From positions 1-15,820 of the forward strand of contig JAFOCY010000156.1 of NCBI GenBank assembly GCA_017380995.1: DNA of 15,820 nucleotides, in the 5' to 3' direction. Positions 7,673 through 14,790 of this stretch are shown here, piece by piece. Below the pieces are notes generated by a model. The model saw nothing but the letters and a program-made list of their open reading frames with translations, had not been told where the DNA came from and made no database searches. Numbering within the stretch: the first letter of the stretch is position 1; every line of letters begins with the position of its first letter. The translations under genes were made by a program, and so were the position numbers. The stretch comes from Oscillibacter sp. (GTDB taxonomy: Bacteria > Bacillota > Clostridia > Oscillospirales > Oscillospiraceae).

Positions 7673-7701
7673 ATTATACGCAATGCAAAGTCATCTGTCA
7701 A
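7673..7701 (-). promoter_or_regulatory. Perfect-consensus sigmaA promoter of the nicotinamidase-like gene
   Basis: On the minus strand TTGACA (7701-7696), 17 bp, TATAAT (7678-7673): all 12 consensus positions and optimal spacing. Start would be near 7666, leaving a leader of about 23 nt. This indicates strong housekeeping expression independent of the sulfatase operon upstream. Confidence 0.88.
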
Positions 7702-7727
7702 GACACTGCATTCTGTCCGAACATGAT

Positions 7728-7760
7728 ATAAGCCCCTGACCGGTATGGTCAGGGGCTTAT
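7728..7760 (-). terminator. Terminator of the transporter-kinase-sulfatase operon
   Basis: A perfect 14-bp stem (7728-7741 with 7747-7760, core AGCCCCTGACC / GGTCAGGGGCT) with a 5-base loop lies 30 bp after the sulfatase stop codon. On the minus strand it ends in TTAT and is followed by TATCATG, so the T tract is short. It separates the operon from the promoter of the next gene. Confidence 0.72.
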
Positions 7761-7790
7761 GCTTTCTTATCCTCTTTTGAGTACCGTGGG

Positions 7791-9278
7791 TTACTTCTTA
7801 TCCGTTCCCCAGTCCTTCACCTGGTTGGCCATATTGCTGCCCTTGGGGCGGCCCACGCCGCGGACGGCGGCCTCGTCGTACCGGCGCCACTGCTGCCAGT
7901 ACTGCTGGCCGAAGATGGTAGACTCATCCTCCCACTCGTCCCGCAGCTCAAAGAGCCGCTGGCGCAGCCGGGCAGTGATCTCCTCATAGCCCGCGATATC
8001 GTAGAAGTTGTTGCGCTCCCAAGGGTCGTTCTTTAGGTCAAAAAGCTGGGTGAGCTTCAGATCCTCCGTGCGGTACTCCACCAGCTTGTACCGCTCATCC
8101 ATGACGCCGCGGATGCGGGACTGGAAGGCAAGGTACAGCTCCGGACGGGTCACATAGTCGGGGTCTTCGAACATCTTCGCAAAGCTGATGCCGTCAACCG
8201 AGGCAGGGATCTCCATGCCGCAAAGGTCACAGAGGGTGGGGTAAATATCCAGCAGGTACACGAAGTTCTCGTTGATCCGGTCCTTGGGGATCCCGGGACC
8301 GCACATCACCAGAGGCACGCCTACGCTGTGCTCATAGATATTCTGCTTGCCCATGAGGCCGTGCTGACCAACAGCCAGGCCGTTATCTCCGGTGAAGACG
8401 ATGATGGTATCCTCCAGCATCCCCTTCTCCCTGAGAGCGTCCAAAATCTGGCCGATGCGGTAATCCACATGGCTGATCATGGCGTAATAGTCCGCGATGT
8501 GCTGGCGGATGGCCTCGGGACGGCGGGGATACTGCTCGGTATTCTCGTCACGGCCCTTGTTGGACCAGCCGCAGTTCACCACCGGCATCTCCTGGAAGTT
8601 GGGCGGCAGGGTGATCTTCTCCGGGTCGTACATATTCCGGAACTCCTCGGGCATGGTGCGGGGGTCATGGGGCGCCAGGAAGCTCAGGTACATAAAGAAG
8701 GGCTGGTCGCTGTCATAATTTTTGATGTAGTCCACCGCGGAGCCGGAGAAGAGGTCCGTAGAGTGGACGCCGGCGGTAATGCGCTCTGCCAACACCTTGA
8801 TAGAGTCGCTGCTGGCGGAGAAGTTCGGGGTGAAGTGGATCTGCTTATCGTACTTGCCGTCTTCCTTGAAGTCGTTTACGGGGACGTTCCAGTGGTCCCA
8901 CATACCGCCAAAGAAAATATTTGCACCGTCGTCAAAACTGCGGCAAAAGCTCTCCACGCCGTTGTGCCACTTGCCGATCTCCATGGCGTGGTAGCCGTTT
9001 TGGAGGAAGCACTGGCCCATGGTGACATGGTCGGTGGGAATATTCCGGCCGCTTTCTTCCAGGTGGAAGAGGGTCTTGCCGGAGTTGATCATGGCCCGGG
9101 AGGGCATACAAACGGCGGAAGCGGTACCGCCGGGGATGTGGGCACGGGTGAAGGAGGTTCCCTGGTGCACCAGCCAATCCATGTTGGGGGTGCTGATCTC
9201 CTCATTGCCCAGGGCATGGATGGTCCCCGCGCGCTGATCGTCCGTCAGCAGGAATAAAACATTGGGTCGTTTCGCCAC
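7791..9278 (-). CDS. Type I (formylglycine) sulfatase, cytoplasmic
   Basis: A 495-residue sulfatase with C57-M-P-S-R61, the C-x-P-S-R sequence in which Cys becomes formylglycine. Metal and substrate residues fit the family: D13/D14 in LLTDDQ, K103 and H105 in GKWH, H204 in LAPHDP, D298/N299 in TGDNG, H306 and K311. Type I enzymes hydrolyse sulfate esters or, in some members, N-sulfo groups. No signal peptide is present, so it acts on imported substrate. Being Cys-type in a presumed anaerobe, it needs a maturase (anSME type), not encoded here. The GTG at 9278 is chosen over the GTG at 9302 because GGAAAGGAG lies just before it with a 6-base gap. It is the last gene of the operon, 26 bp after the kinase stop. 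Substrate is undetermined. Confidence 0.9.
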   Translation of the reverse strand: MAKRPNVLFLLTDDQRAGTIHALGNEEISTPNMDWLVHQGTSFTRAHIPGGTASAVCMPSRAMINSGKTLFHLEESGRNIPTDHVTMGQCFLQNGYHAMEIGKWHNGVESFCRSFDDGANIFFGGMWDHWNVPVNDFKEDGKYDKQIHFTPNFSASSDSIKVLAERITAGVHSTDLFSGSAVDYIKNYDSDQPFFMYLSFLAPHDPRTMPEEFRNMYDPEKITLPPNFQEMPVVNCGWSNKGRDENTEQYPRRPEAIRQHIADYYAMISHVDYRIGQILDALREKGMLEDTIIVFTGDNGLAVGQHGLMGKQNIYEHSVGVPLVMCGPGIPKDRINENFVYLLDIYPTLCDLCGMEIPASVDGISFAKMFEDPDYVTRPELYLAFQSRIRGVMDERYKLVEYRTEDLKLTQLFDLKNDPWERNNFYDIAGYEEITARLRQRLFELRDEWEDESTIFGQQYWQQWRRYDEAAVRGVGRPKGSNMANQVKDWGTDKK

Positions 9279-9304
9279 GTTTTTCTCCTTTCCTATGGAC
9301 ACGC

Positions 9305-10246
9305 TTATTGCTGTCGATAGAACATATAGTCTTCAAAAAACCGCTCGTTGAAGCTCTGTGTGGGGACGCGGTCTGTCATCCGCAGGGCCTCGATGGCGGC
9401 GCCGTAGACCACCGGCATATCCGTGGTCAGGAGCTTGGCCCGCGCAGGCACTCTGGCCCGCAGGGCCTCCACATACTCCGGGTAGGCGGAGAAGAGCCCG
9501 CCGCCCAGGACCACGGTGTATTCGTCTTCATAATACTGGGCAGCGGCAGCCACCATCTCTGCCAGGTGGTTCACGCCTTTATCAAAGATCTTTTCGCACT
9601 CCGCGTCGCCCATGCGCCGTCCCTCAAAGACGGTGTGGGCCAGGGAGGCGATAAAGGGCCGCCCGCCGGCGTAGATGTCCACAATGGCCTCCTCCACAGG
9701 CTTGTGGAGGGCCTTGCACAAAAGCTCGTTCAACACGGTCTTCCCGTCCCGGCCGTCCACAGCTCTGAGCGCCATGTACACAGCCTCACGGCCCAGGTCA
9801 AAGCCGCTGCCGCCGGTATCCAGCAGATACCCCCATCCACCGATATGGATGCAGGCGCGGCCTTCCGCCCGGACAAACAGGGACGAGCCGGTACCGGCCA
9901 CCAGTCCGCAGCCGTCCTGGTGTCCCAGAACGCTGGAGATCACACTGTATGTATCATCCCAGATCTCCAGTTTCTTGACAGACAACTTCTCCCGCAGGGC
10001 TTTGTAGAGGGTATTATTGCAGTGGCAGTTTCCGGCAATGCCGCCGAAAACCGCGGCGATCTCTCCCTCCACGCAGCGGCTGACTCGTTCGATGGCTTGA
10101 AGCAGCAGTTCTCTTGCCGCCTCTCTCCCGATATCCAGGGCATTGCAGCCTGTGGTGATATCCCGGCAGAGGATGTGACCGGTCTCGTCAAAGAGCACCG
10201 TTTCTGTTTTAGTACCTCCGCCGTCAATGGCAATGAAATAATCCAG
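9305..10246 (-). CDS. BadF/BadG/BcrA/BcrD-type ATPase, GlcNAc-kinase-like sugar kinase (CTG start proposed)
   Basis: The 313-residue product opens with YFIAIDGGGTKTETVLFDE, the phosphate-1 loop of the ASKHA fold (D8-GGGTKT). It continues with a catalytic-type aspartate (D98, in WDDTYS), VAGTGSS (116-122), GGWGYLLDTGGSGFDLG and a late VVLGGG. Members such as human NAGK phosphorylate N-acetylglucosamine; others are glucosamine kinases or the activator ATPases of dehydratases and reductases, and the single-domain form here fits a kinase. The usual LLGDEGSG is LLDTGGSG, so the ATP or substrate pocket may differ. No ATG or TTG fits: the first GTG (10198) would cut off the phosphate loop and a TGA lies three codons further up. 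CTG 10246, 6 bases after AAGGTGA (10253-10259), is the best start. It lies between an ATPase gene and the sulfatase in one operon. Confidence 0.85.
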   Translation of the reverse strand: MDYFIAIDGGGTKTETVLFDETGHILCRDITTGCNALDIGREAARELLLQAIERVSRCVEGEIAAVFGGIAGNCHCNNTLYKALREKLSVKKLEIWDDTYSVISSVLGHQDGCGLVAGTGSSLFVRAEGRACIHIGGWGYLLDTGGSGFDLGREAVYMALRAVDGRDGKTVLNELLCKALHKPVEEAIVDIYAGGRPFIASLAHTVFEGRRMGDAECEKIFDKGVNHLAEMVAAAAQYYEDEYTVVLGGGLFSAYPEYVEALRARVPARAKLLTTDMPVVYGAAIEALRMTDRVPTQSFNERFFEDYMFYRQQ

Positions 10247-10252
10247 TAGGGC

Positions 10253-10259
10253 TCACCTT
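10253..10259 (-). promoter_or_regulatory. Ribosome binding site deciding the non-ATG kinase start
   Basis: AAGGTGA on the minus strand contains AGGTGA, part of the full anti-16S complement, and stands 6 bases before the CTG at 10246. No comparable site precedes the GTG at 10198. Confidence 0.6.
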
Positions 10260-10284
10260 CTTTCGAACGTTTTCAAACGCTGCC

Positions 10285-11028
10285 TTACCACCACTTGATC
10301 AGATCGGTGACCTCATTGCGCAGCTTGATGAAGTCGGGATCGGAGACCTTTCTGGGCCGGGGCAGATTGTTAGGCAGGGACTGCTTGATCTTGGTGGGCT
10401 TATTGGTCAGGACCAAAATACGGTCGGAGAGGTAGACGGCCTCCTCGATGTTGTGGGTGATAAAGATGACGGTGGTGCCGGTCTTCTTCCACAGGTTCAA
10501 AAGCTCATCTTCCAGATGGTACTTCAGCTGCAGGTCCAGCTGGCCATAGGGTTCGTCCATCAGCAGCAGCTCCGGCTCCACAGCAAAGGCACGGGCAATA
10601 ACCACGCGCTGGAGCATACTGGCGGAGAGCTGGCGGGGATAGTAGTTGGCGTACTTGGTAAGGCCCACGATCTCCATCACGTTTGCCACCCGCTCTTTGA
10701 TGATGGCGGGGTCCACGTGCTTGATGCGAAGGCCGTAGCCAATGTTTTCCTCCACGGTGAGCCACTCCATGGTAGAGTACTCCTGGAAGATATAGGCAAT
10801 GTTCTGCTTCTTGGGATCGATGGGCTGGCCGCCCAGGGTGATGGTGCCGGCATCGATATCATAGAGCTTGGTGAGGCTGTTGAGGAAGGTGGTCTTGCCG
10901 CAGCCGGTGGGGCCGACGATGCACAAAAATTCATGGTCCTTCACATCGAAGGAGATGTCATTGAGCACCAACAGGTCACCGAAGCTCTTCGTCAGGTTCT
11001 TGACACTGACCTTGACTTCTTCAGACAT
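10285..11028 (-). CDS. ABC transporter ATP-binding protein, NitT/TauT type, with degenerate signature motif
   Basis: A 247-residue nucleotide-binding protein. Walker A is GPTGCGKT (39-46), Q-loop Q82, Walker B LLLMDEP with catalytic E159, and switch H192 (FITHN) is intact. The signature, normally LSGGQ, reads LSASM (134-138). It belongs to the SsuB/TauB/NrtD class that powers import of sulfonates, nitrate or related anions. It should dimerise with the second ATPase encoded just upstream, which has the opposite defect. Start 11028 (MSEEVKV) is chosen over the in-frame codon at 11049 because AAGGAAGGA precedes it. The upstream gene ends 17 bp before this start. Confidence 0.9.
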   Translation of the reverse strand: MSEEVKVSVKNLTKSFGDLLVLNDISFDVKDHEFLCIVGPTGCGKTTFLNSLTKLYDIDAGTITLGGQPIDPKKQNIAYIFQEYSTMEWLTVEENIGYGLRIKHVDPAIIKERVANVMEIVGLTKYANYYPRQLSASMLQRVVIARAFAVEPELLLMDEPYGQLDLQLKYHLEDELLNLWKKTGTTVIFITHNIEEAVYLSDRILVLTNKPTKIKQSLPNNLPRPRKVSDPDFIKLRNEVTDLIKWW

Positions 11029-11045
11029 AGAGGTTCCTTCCTTTC

Positions 11046-11810
11046 TCACAGGGTGTTGTCCATTTCCGCGGTGATCTGCTCACGCAGAGCCAGGAAATCG
11101 GGAGAGGTATAGTCTCTGGGGCGGGGCAGGTCCACGATATACTCCTTGTGGACGGAGGTGGGGCAGTTATGGAGCAGGATGATACGGTCGGCCAGATAGA
11201 TGGCCTCCTCGGCATTGTTGGTAACAAAGACCACCGTGCGCCGGTCGGAGTTGCTGATGCGCTCCACTTCCTCCTCCATGAGGTAGCGGGTCTGGGCGTC
11301 CAGATGGCCGAAGGGCTCGTCCATGCAAATGAGCTCCGGCTCGTTGGCGTATGCACGGGCAATGCCCACGCGCTGCTGCATACCGCCGGAGAGCTTGACG
11401 GGGAAGTGCTTCTCAAAGCCCTTGAGTCCCACCAGATCGATATACTTCTGGGCCCGCTCACGGCGCACCTTTTTGGGGACGCCCTGCATCTTGGGACCAA
11501 ACTCCACGTTCTGCATGACGGTGTACCACATGAAAAGGTTGGTGGTCTGATAGACCATGCCGCGCTTGGGAGAGGGGCCGGTGACCTTCTCCCCGGAGAC
11601 GATGATCTCGCCGCCGGTGGGCTTTTCCAGGCCTGCGATCAGGTTCAAAATGGTGGACTTGCCGCACTGGCCGGGTCCAAAGAGCACCACAAACTCGTTT
11701 TCATAGACGTTGAAATTCAAATTGTCGACAACCAGGTTGTCGCCTGCCATGGAGTAGAAGGTCTTAGAGACGTTTCTGCACTCGATGACGGTCTTTCGTT
11801 CTTTCATCAT
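11046..11810 (-). CDS. ABC transporter ATP-binding protein, NitT/TauT type, lacking the switch histidine
   Basis: A 254-residue nucleotide-binding protein of the SsuB/TauB class. Walker A is GPGQCGKS (45-52), an uncommon but pattern-conforming form. Q88, the canonical signature LSGGM (140-144) and Walker B LICMDEP with E165 are present. The switch histidine is replaced by asparagine: FVTNN (N198) instead of VTHD/VTHN. Its site would pair with the degenerate LSASM of the other ATPase, so this half-site is probably non-hydrolytic. The ATG at 11810 overlaps the permease stop as ATGA and is preceded by GGAGG; the in-frame TTG at 11834 has no support. Confidence 0.9.
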   Translation of the reverse strand: MMKERKTVIECRNVSKTFYSMAGDNLVVDNLNFNVYENEFVVLFGPGQCGKSTILNLIAGLEKPTGGEIIVSGEKVTGPSPKRGMVYQTTNLFMWYTVMQNVEFGPKMQGVPKKVRRERAQKYIDLVGLKGFEKHFPVKLSGGMQQRVGIARAYANEPELICMDEPFGHLDAQTRYLMEEEVERISNSDRRTVVFVTNNAEEAIYLADRIILLHNCPTSVHKEYIVDLPRPRDYTSPDFLALREQITAEMDNTL

Positions 11811-12601
11811 TTTCCGCGAACCCTCCAACTGCAAAGCACACGCTCTGCCCAGCGCATCAGCACGGCCAGAAGCAAACCAACAATGGCGATGGCGATGATA
11901 CCCACGAAAATCTGGGTCATGTCGCCGTTTTCCTGTCCTGCGGTGATGGTCCAGCCGATGCCTTCGGTGGAGCTGACCATCTCAGCGGCCAGCACGGCCA
12001 TCCAGCAGGTGGAAAGACCTACCTGCATACCGGCGAAGATGTAGGGAACGCAGGAGGGGATGACCACGTGGAAGAAGGCCTGGAGCTCGTTGGCACCCAG
12101 CATCCGGGCAACACCCAACATATTCTCATCCACCTGCTTGGCGCCGGCGTAGGTATTGACGGTAATGTTCACGAAGCCTGCCATGAAGATAATGTAAATC
12201 TTGGCAGTCTCGCCGATGCCAAACCACACGATGGCCAGGGGGATCCAGGCAACGGAGGGGATGGGACGCACCAGCTCAAAAAGGGGCTTGAAGATGGCTT
12301 CTACCATCTTGAACCGGCCCATGGCAATGCCCAGGATCACGCCGCAAAGAGCGGAGAGGGTGAAGCCTACCAGCACGCGGCGAAGGCTCACGGCCAGGTG
12401 CATCAAAAGGGTATTGGTGCGGCCGATGGGGTTGCTCATGGTATAGATGGCCCGCTCCAGCACCTCCATGGGGGTAGGGAGCAGCAGACCCACGGTGGTA
12501 TAATTCACGCCCAGGGTCCAGAGGATCAGGACGGCCACAATGCCGATGAGGGAGAAAAAGAGGGAATTTACAAATCCCTTGGTGTTGAATTTTGCCTTCA
12601 T
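11807..12601 (-). CDS. ABC transporter permease, NitT/TauT (SsuC-like), second of two
   Basis: A 264-residue protein with about six membrane segments of the binding-protein-dependent permease fold. The conserved cytoplasmic loop that docks on the ATPase is visible as [18 protein letters not shown] near residue 200. [10 protein letters not shown] after the first segment is typical of SsuC/TauC relatives. It differs clearly from the first permease, so the channel is probably a heterodimer. Its ATG overlaps the upstream permease stop as ATGA (12598-12601), with GGGGAGG just before it, and its stop overlaps the next ATPase start in the same way. Confidence 0.92.
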   Translation of the reverse strand: MKAKFNTKGFVNSLFFSLIGIVAVLILWTLGVNYTTVGLLLPTPMEVLERAIYTMSNPIGRTNTLLMHLAVSLRRVLVGFTLSALCGVILGIAMGRFKMVEAIFKPLFELVRPIPSVAWIPLAIVWFGIGETAKIYIIFMAGFVNITVNTYAGAKQVDENMLGVARMLGANELQAFFHVVIPSCVPYIFAGMQVGLSTCWMAVLAAEMVSSTEGIGWTITAGQENGDMTQIFVGIIAIAIVGLLLAVLMRWAERVLCSWRVRGK

Positions 12602-13404
12602 TCGTCCTTACCTCCCCGCACGAAGCGCTTTTCCACCAGGTTGAAGATGGCTGTGAGAACGATGTTGATCATACCCAGGCACAAAATGCCCACGATGATA
12701 AGGTCGGAACGCAGGAGAGAGCGGCCGATGGAAATGAGGTAGCCCAGGCCGCTGGTGGAGGCCAGCAGCTCTGCGGCAACCAGGGCCATCCAGGAAGAGC
12801 CCATGGCAACACGCAGTCCCGCAAAGATCATGGGAAGCGCCGAGGGACTGGCCACGGTAAAGAGCATCTGCATATTGGACGCGCCGAAGGTCTGGGAGAC
12901 CCAGAGATGGATCTGCTTGGTCTGGCGGATGCCGGAATAGGAGTTGGTGATACAGGGGATGACAGTGGAGAAGAAGATCAGCACTGCCTTTGCCTTAATA
13001 GAGATGCCGAAAACCACGATCATCACGGGGATGAGGGCGATGGGGGGAATGGGCTTGATGAGGTCAAAGACGGGACGGACGATCTTGTCCACCGTTTTGA
13101 ACCAGCCCATAGCGATGCCAAGAGGCACACCGATGACGGCACCTAAGAGATAACCGAGCATGGCGACCTGCAAACTGGAGATAAAGTGCTTGGGCAGGGT
13201 CGCGCCGTCGGGAGCTTTCGAATGAAGTTTGGTAAGGAAGGTATTAAAGACCTTCACGGGGCTGGGAAGAGAATAAGAGGGGGCCAGTTCAAACACGGCA
13301 GTGGCAAGGTACCACACCAGCAGGAACACGCACACGGAGAGCACGGAAATGATCTGGTATTTCCGTTTTTGCTTTTTGGCGGTGTTGATTTTTTCAGTAT
13401 TCAT
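12598..13404 (-). CDS. ABC transporter permease, NitT/TauT (SsuC-like), first of two
   Basis: A 268-residue protein with a short basic N-terminus (MNTEKINTAKKQKRKYQ), then about six membrane segments and the ATPase-docking loop AAELLASTSGLGYLISIG. YSLPSPVKVFNTF matches the conserved LPSP-x-V block of the family. The start at 13404 is preferred over the in-frame codon at 13458, since AAAGGCGA lies 5 bases before it and the longer form would run through the intercistronic hairpin. It forms the pore with the second permease and overlaps that gene by 4 bp. Confidence 0.9.
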   Translation of the reverse strand: MNTEKINTAKKQKRKYQIISVLSVCVFLLVWYLATAVFELAPSYSLPSPVKVFNTFLTKLHSKAPDGATLPKHFISSLQVAMLGYLLGAVIGVPLGIAMGWFKTVDKIVRPVFDLIKPIPPIALIPVMIVVFGISIKAKAVLIFFSTVIPCITNSYSGIRQTKQIHLWVSQTFGASNMQMLFTVASPSALPMIFAGLRVAMGSSWMALVAAELLASTSGLGYLISIGRSLLRSDLIIVGILCLGMINIVLTAIFNLVEKRFVRGGKDE

Positions 13405-13423
13405 ATGCTCGCCTTTCTGCGGA

Positions 13424-13452
13424 GAGTGGGCACTCCAATGGAGTGCCCACTC
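13424..13452 (-). repeat. Intercistronic hairpin between binding-protein and permease genes
   Basis: A perfect 13-bp stem (13424-13436 with 13440-13452; GAGTGGGCACTCC / GGAGTGCCCACTC) with a 3-base loop lies 38 bp after the binding-protein stop. No T tract follows, so it is not a normal terminator. Such hairpins often protect the upstream message and raise the amount of binding protein relative to permease; that role is inferred. Confidence 0.75.
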
Positions 13453-13490
13453 CGTCAAGTTGCTTTTAAACAGGGGCTAAACGGTGGAAA

Positions 13491-14537
13491 TTACTTCAGA
13501 GCGTCAGCAAAAACGTCACTGGCAATGTTGGCCTTCACGTTCTCAAGGCCGGTGGAGTCGATGAGCTCGCGGGACTCGAACCAGGAAGCGTAAGAAGTGG
13601 CAAACTCGCCCAGAGTGATGCCCTTGGCCTCTTCAGAGCTGATGAAGGGCTTGCCCTGGATGGAGGTGCGTGCCTCGTCGGGAGTCAGGGTCTTACCGCA
13701 GTTGGTGTACCAGTTGACAACGGTCTCAACGGCCAGCTCCTCGTCGGCAGCCAGAGCGTCGCATGCCTGATACAGCAGGTCGATGAACTTCACAACATCG
13801 TCATAACGGGTCTCATAGGCCTTGGCAGTGCAGACGGTGGACTCAAACAGCTCGCCGCCGATGGACTCCAGGGTGGCAACGATCTCGGTGTTCATCTCGT
13901 CCATGTCATAGTAACAGTAGGGCTCGGTGAGAACGGCATAGTCACCCTCGCCGGCAACCCAGGAGGAGTAGACGTTGGCGATCTCCAGGTTCATGATCTC
14001 GCACTCGTCGGGGCTCACGCCGATGGACTCCAGCCACAGGTTCAGGGTGTAGTGACCGGTGGTGCCGATGCAGGTCAGCAGGGTCTTGCCGCGGACGCAC
14101 TCAGCCATCTCCTCGGGAGTCTTGGCCTGAGTCAGGGGATCGCCCTTGCGGGCCACCACGTAGTTGCCGTCGGTGCCGTTGACCTGGTGGGCAACCAGGC
14201 GGCAGTCATAGTTGGCCAGAGCGTAGACGAAAGCGCCGCCGGTAACGGCGATATCCCACTCGCCCATAGCCTCGTTGATGGGAGCGCCGCCGTTGAAGAC
14301 CAGCCACTCGATGTCAAGGCCGGCAGCCTTATCCAGCTCGTTGGCCTGGATGTACTCCACCATAGAGCTGCAGTAGAAGGACTGGACAGCAACGCGCAGG
14401 GGCTCAGCGGAGACAGTCTGGGATGCGGCAGCGCTGCCGGAGGGGGCGGGAGCTGCTTCTTCCTTCTTTGCGCCGCAGCCGGTCAGAAGGCTGAGAGACA
14501 TAACGAACGTTAACAAGAGAGCCAGAGTTTTTTTCAT
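13491..14537 (-). CDS. Substrate-binding lipoprotein of a NitT/TauT-type ABC transporter
   Basis: A 348-residue secreted lipoprotein. A signal peptide with lipobox LLTGC gives acylated C21, followed by a low-complexity linker rich in Ala, Ser, Pro and Glu (22-46) and an SsuA/TauA/NMT1-like binding domain that begins EPLRVAVQSFY. Typical blocks are the GGAPINEAMGEWDIAVTGG region (gathering negatively charged ligands in relatives), the YVVARKGDP strand and TEPYCYYD. It captures the substrate outside the membrane and delivers it to the two permeases. The family binds alkanesulfonates, taurine, nitrate, sulfate esters and thiamine precursors; the sulfatase in the operon favours a sulfate ester here. 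The ATG at 14537 has AGGAAG upstream. It is the first gene of the operon. Confidence 0.9.
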   Translation of the reverse strand: MKKTLALLLTFVMSLSLLTGCGAKKEEAAPAPSGSAAASQTVSAEPLRVAVQSFYCSSMVEYIQANELDKAAGLDIEWLVFNGGAPINEAMGEWDIAVTGGAFVYALANYDCRLVAHQVNGTDGNYVVARKGDPLTQAKTPEEMAECVRGKTLLTCIGTTGHYTLNLWLESIGVSPDECEIMNLEIANVYSSWVAGEGDYAVLTEPYCYYDMDEMNTEIVATLESIGGELFESTVCTAKAYETRYDDVVKFIDLLYQACDALAADEELAVETVVNWYTNCGKTLTPDEARTSIQGKPFISSEEAKGITLGEFATSYASWFESRELIDSTGLENVKANIASDVFADALK

Positions 14538-14564
14538 TGTTTCTTCCTACTTTCTTTTTTATTT

Positions 14565-14590
14565 ATTAACCAACGTTACGTTTGGTTAAT
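14565..14590. promoter_or_regulatory. Palindromic operator candidate in the leader of the transporter operon
   Basis: ATTAACCAA (14565-14573) and TTGGTTAAT (14582-14590) are exact inverted repeats around 8 bases, and the flanking T/A pair extends the arms to 10 bp. It lies 27 bp upstream of the binding-protein ATG. On RNA it would form a hairpin without a U tract, so a protein operator is more likely than a terminator. The regulator is unknown; the divergent LysR protein or a separate repressor are both possible. Confidence 0.55.
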
Positions 14591-14671
14591 ATACTTTTGC
14601 GTCTGATATTTCCGCCCGTCCGCCGACTTTTTGACCAAAGGGGTCACGCCGGCTCCGGATTCTTTTGGATA

Positions 14672-14701
14672 ATTTTATCACCAACTGTTGTCTTTTGTAA
14701 A
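14672..14701 (-). promoter_or_regulatory. Probable promoter of the transporter-kinase-sulfatase operon
   Basis: On the minus strand TTTACA (14701-14696) and TAAAAT (14677-14672) are separated by 18 bp. Start would be near 14665, giving a leader of about 127 nt. A LysR-type dyad is centred about 66 bp upstream of that start, where activators of this family bind. An alternative -10-like TATATT near 14588-14593 lacks a convincing -35. Confidence 0.5.
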
Positions 14702-14716
14702 ATACTATTATATAAT
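14688..14716 (+). promoter_or_regulatory. Promoter of the LysR regulator gene
   Basis: TTGTCT (14688-14693), 17 bp, TATAAT (14711-14716). Start would be near 14723, right at the edge of the CTATAG dyad, which suits autorepression. It overlaps the divergent operon promoter, as is usual for LysR-type pairs. Confidence 0.65.
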
Positions 14717-14721
14717 GGAAT

Positions 14722-14741
14722 CTATAGATAAACCGCTATAG
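14722..14741. promoter_or_regulatory. LysR-type binding site candidate
   Basis: CTATAG-N8-CTATAG is a perfect dyad; its ATAG-N8-CTAT core gives a T-N12-A spacing, one base longer than the classical T-N11-A box. A second dyad, ATTATATAAT (14707-14716), is centred 20 bp away on the operon side, like the recognition and activation sites of known LysR-type promoters. A further ATAC-N4-GTAT lies at 14743-14754. Confidence 0.5.
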
Positions 14742-14790
14742 TATACCGTTGTATCGTTTACGTACGCAAAAATACCGGGAGGATGTTACT

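Noticed and set aside
7791..9278. Calling the sulfatase a choline sulfatase because of the linked ABC transporter
   Set aside because: No betaine pathway genes are present, and a GlcNAc-kinase-like gene is adjacent; the motifs seen are common to all type I sulfatases and do not fix the substrate.
10268..10279. CGTTT-TC-AAACG hairpin between the ATPase and kinase genes as a terminator
   Set aside because: Only 5-bp arms with a 2-base loop and no T tract; too weak to stop transcription within the operon.
13491..14537. Binding protein as a thiamine-precursor (ThiY-type) transporter component
   Set aside because: No thiamine riboswitch or thi genes are seen; the sulfatase and kinase in the operon argue for a sulfated substrate.
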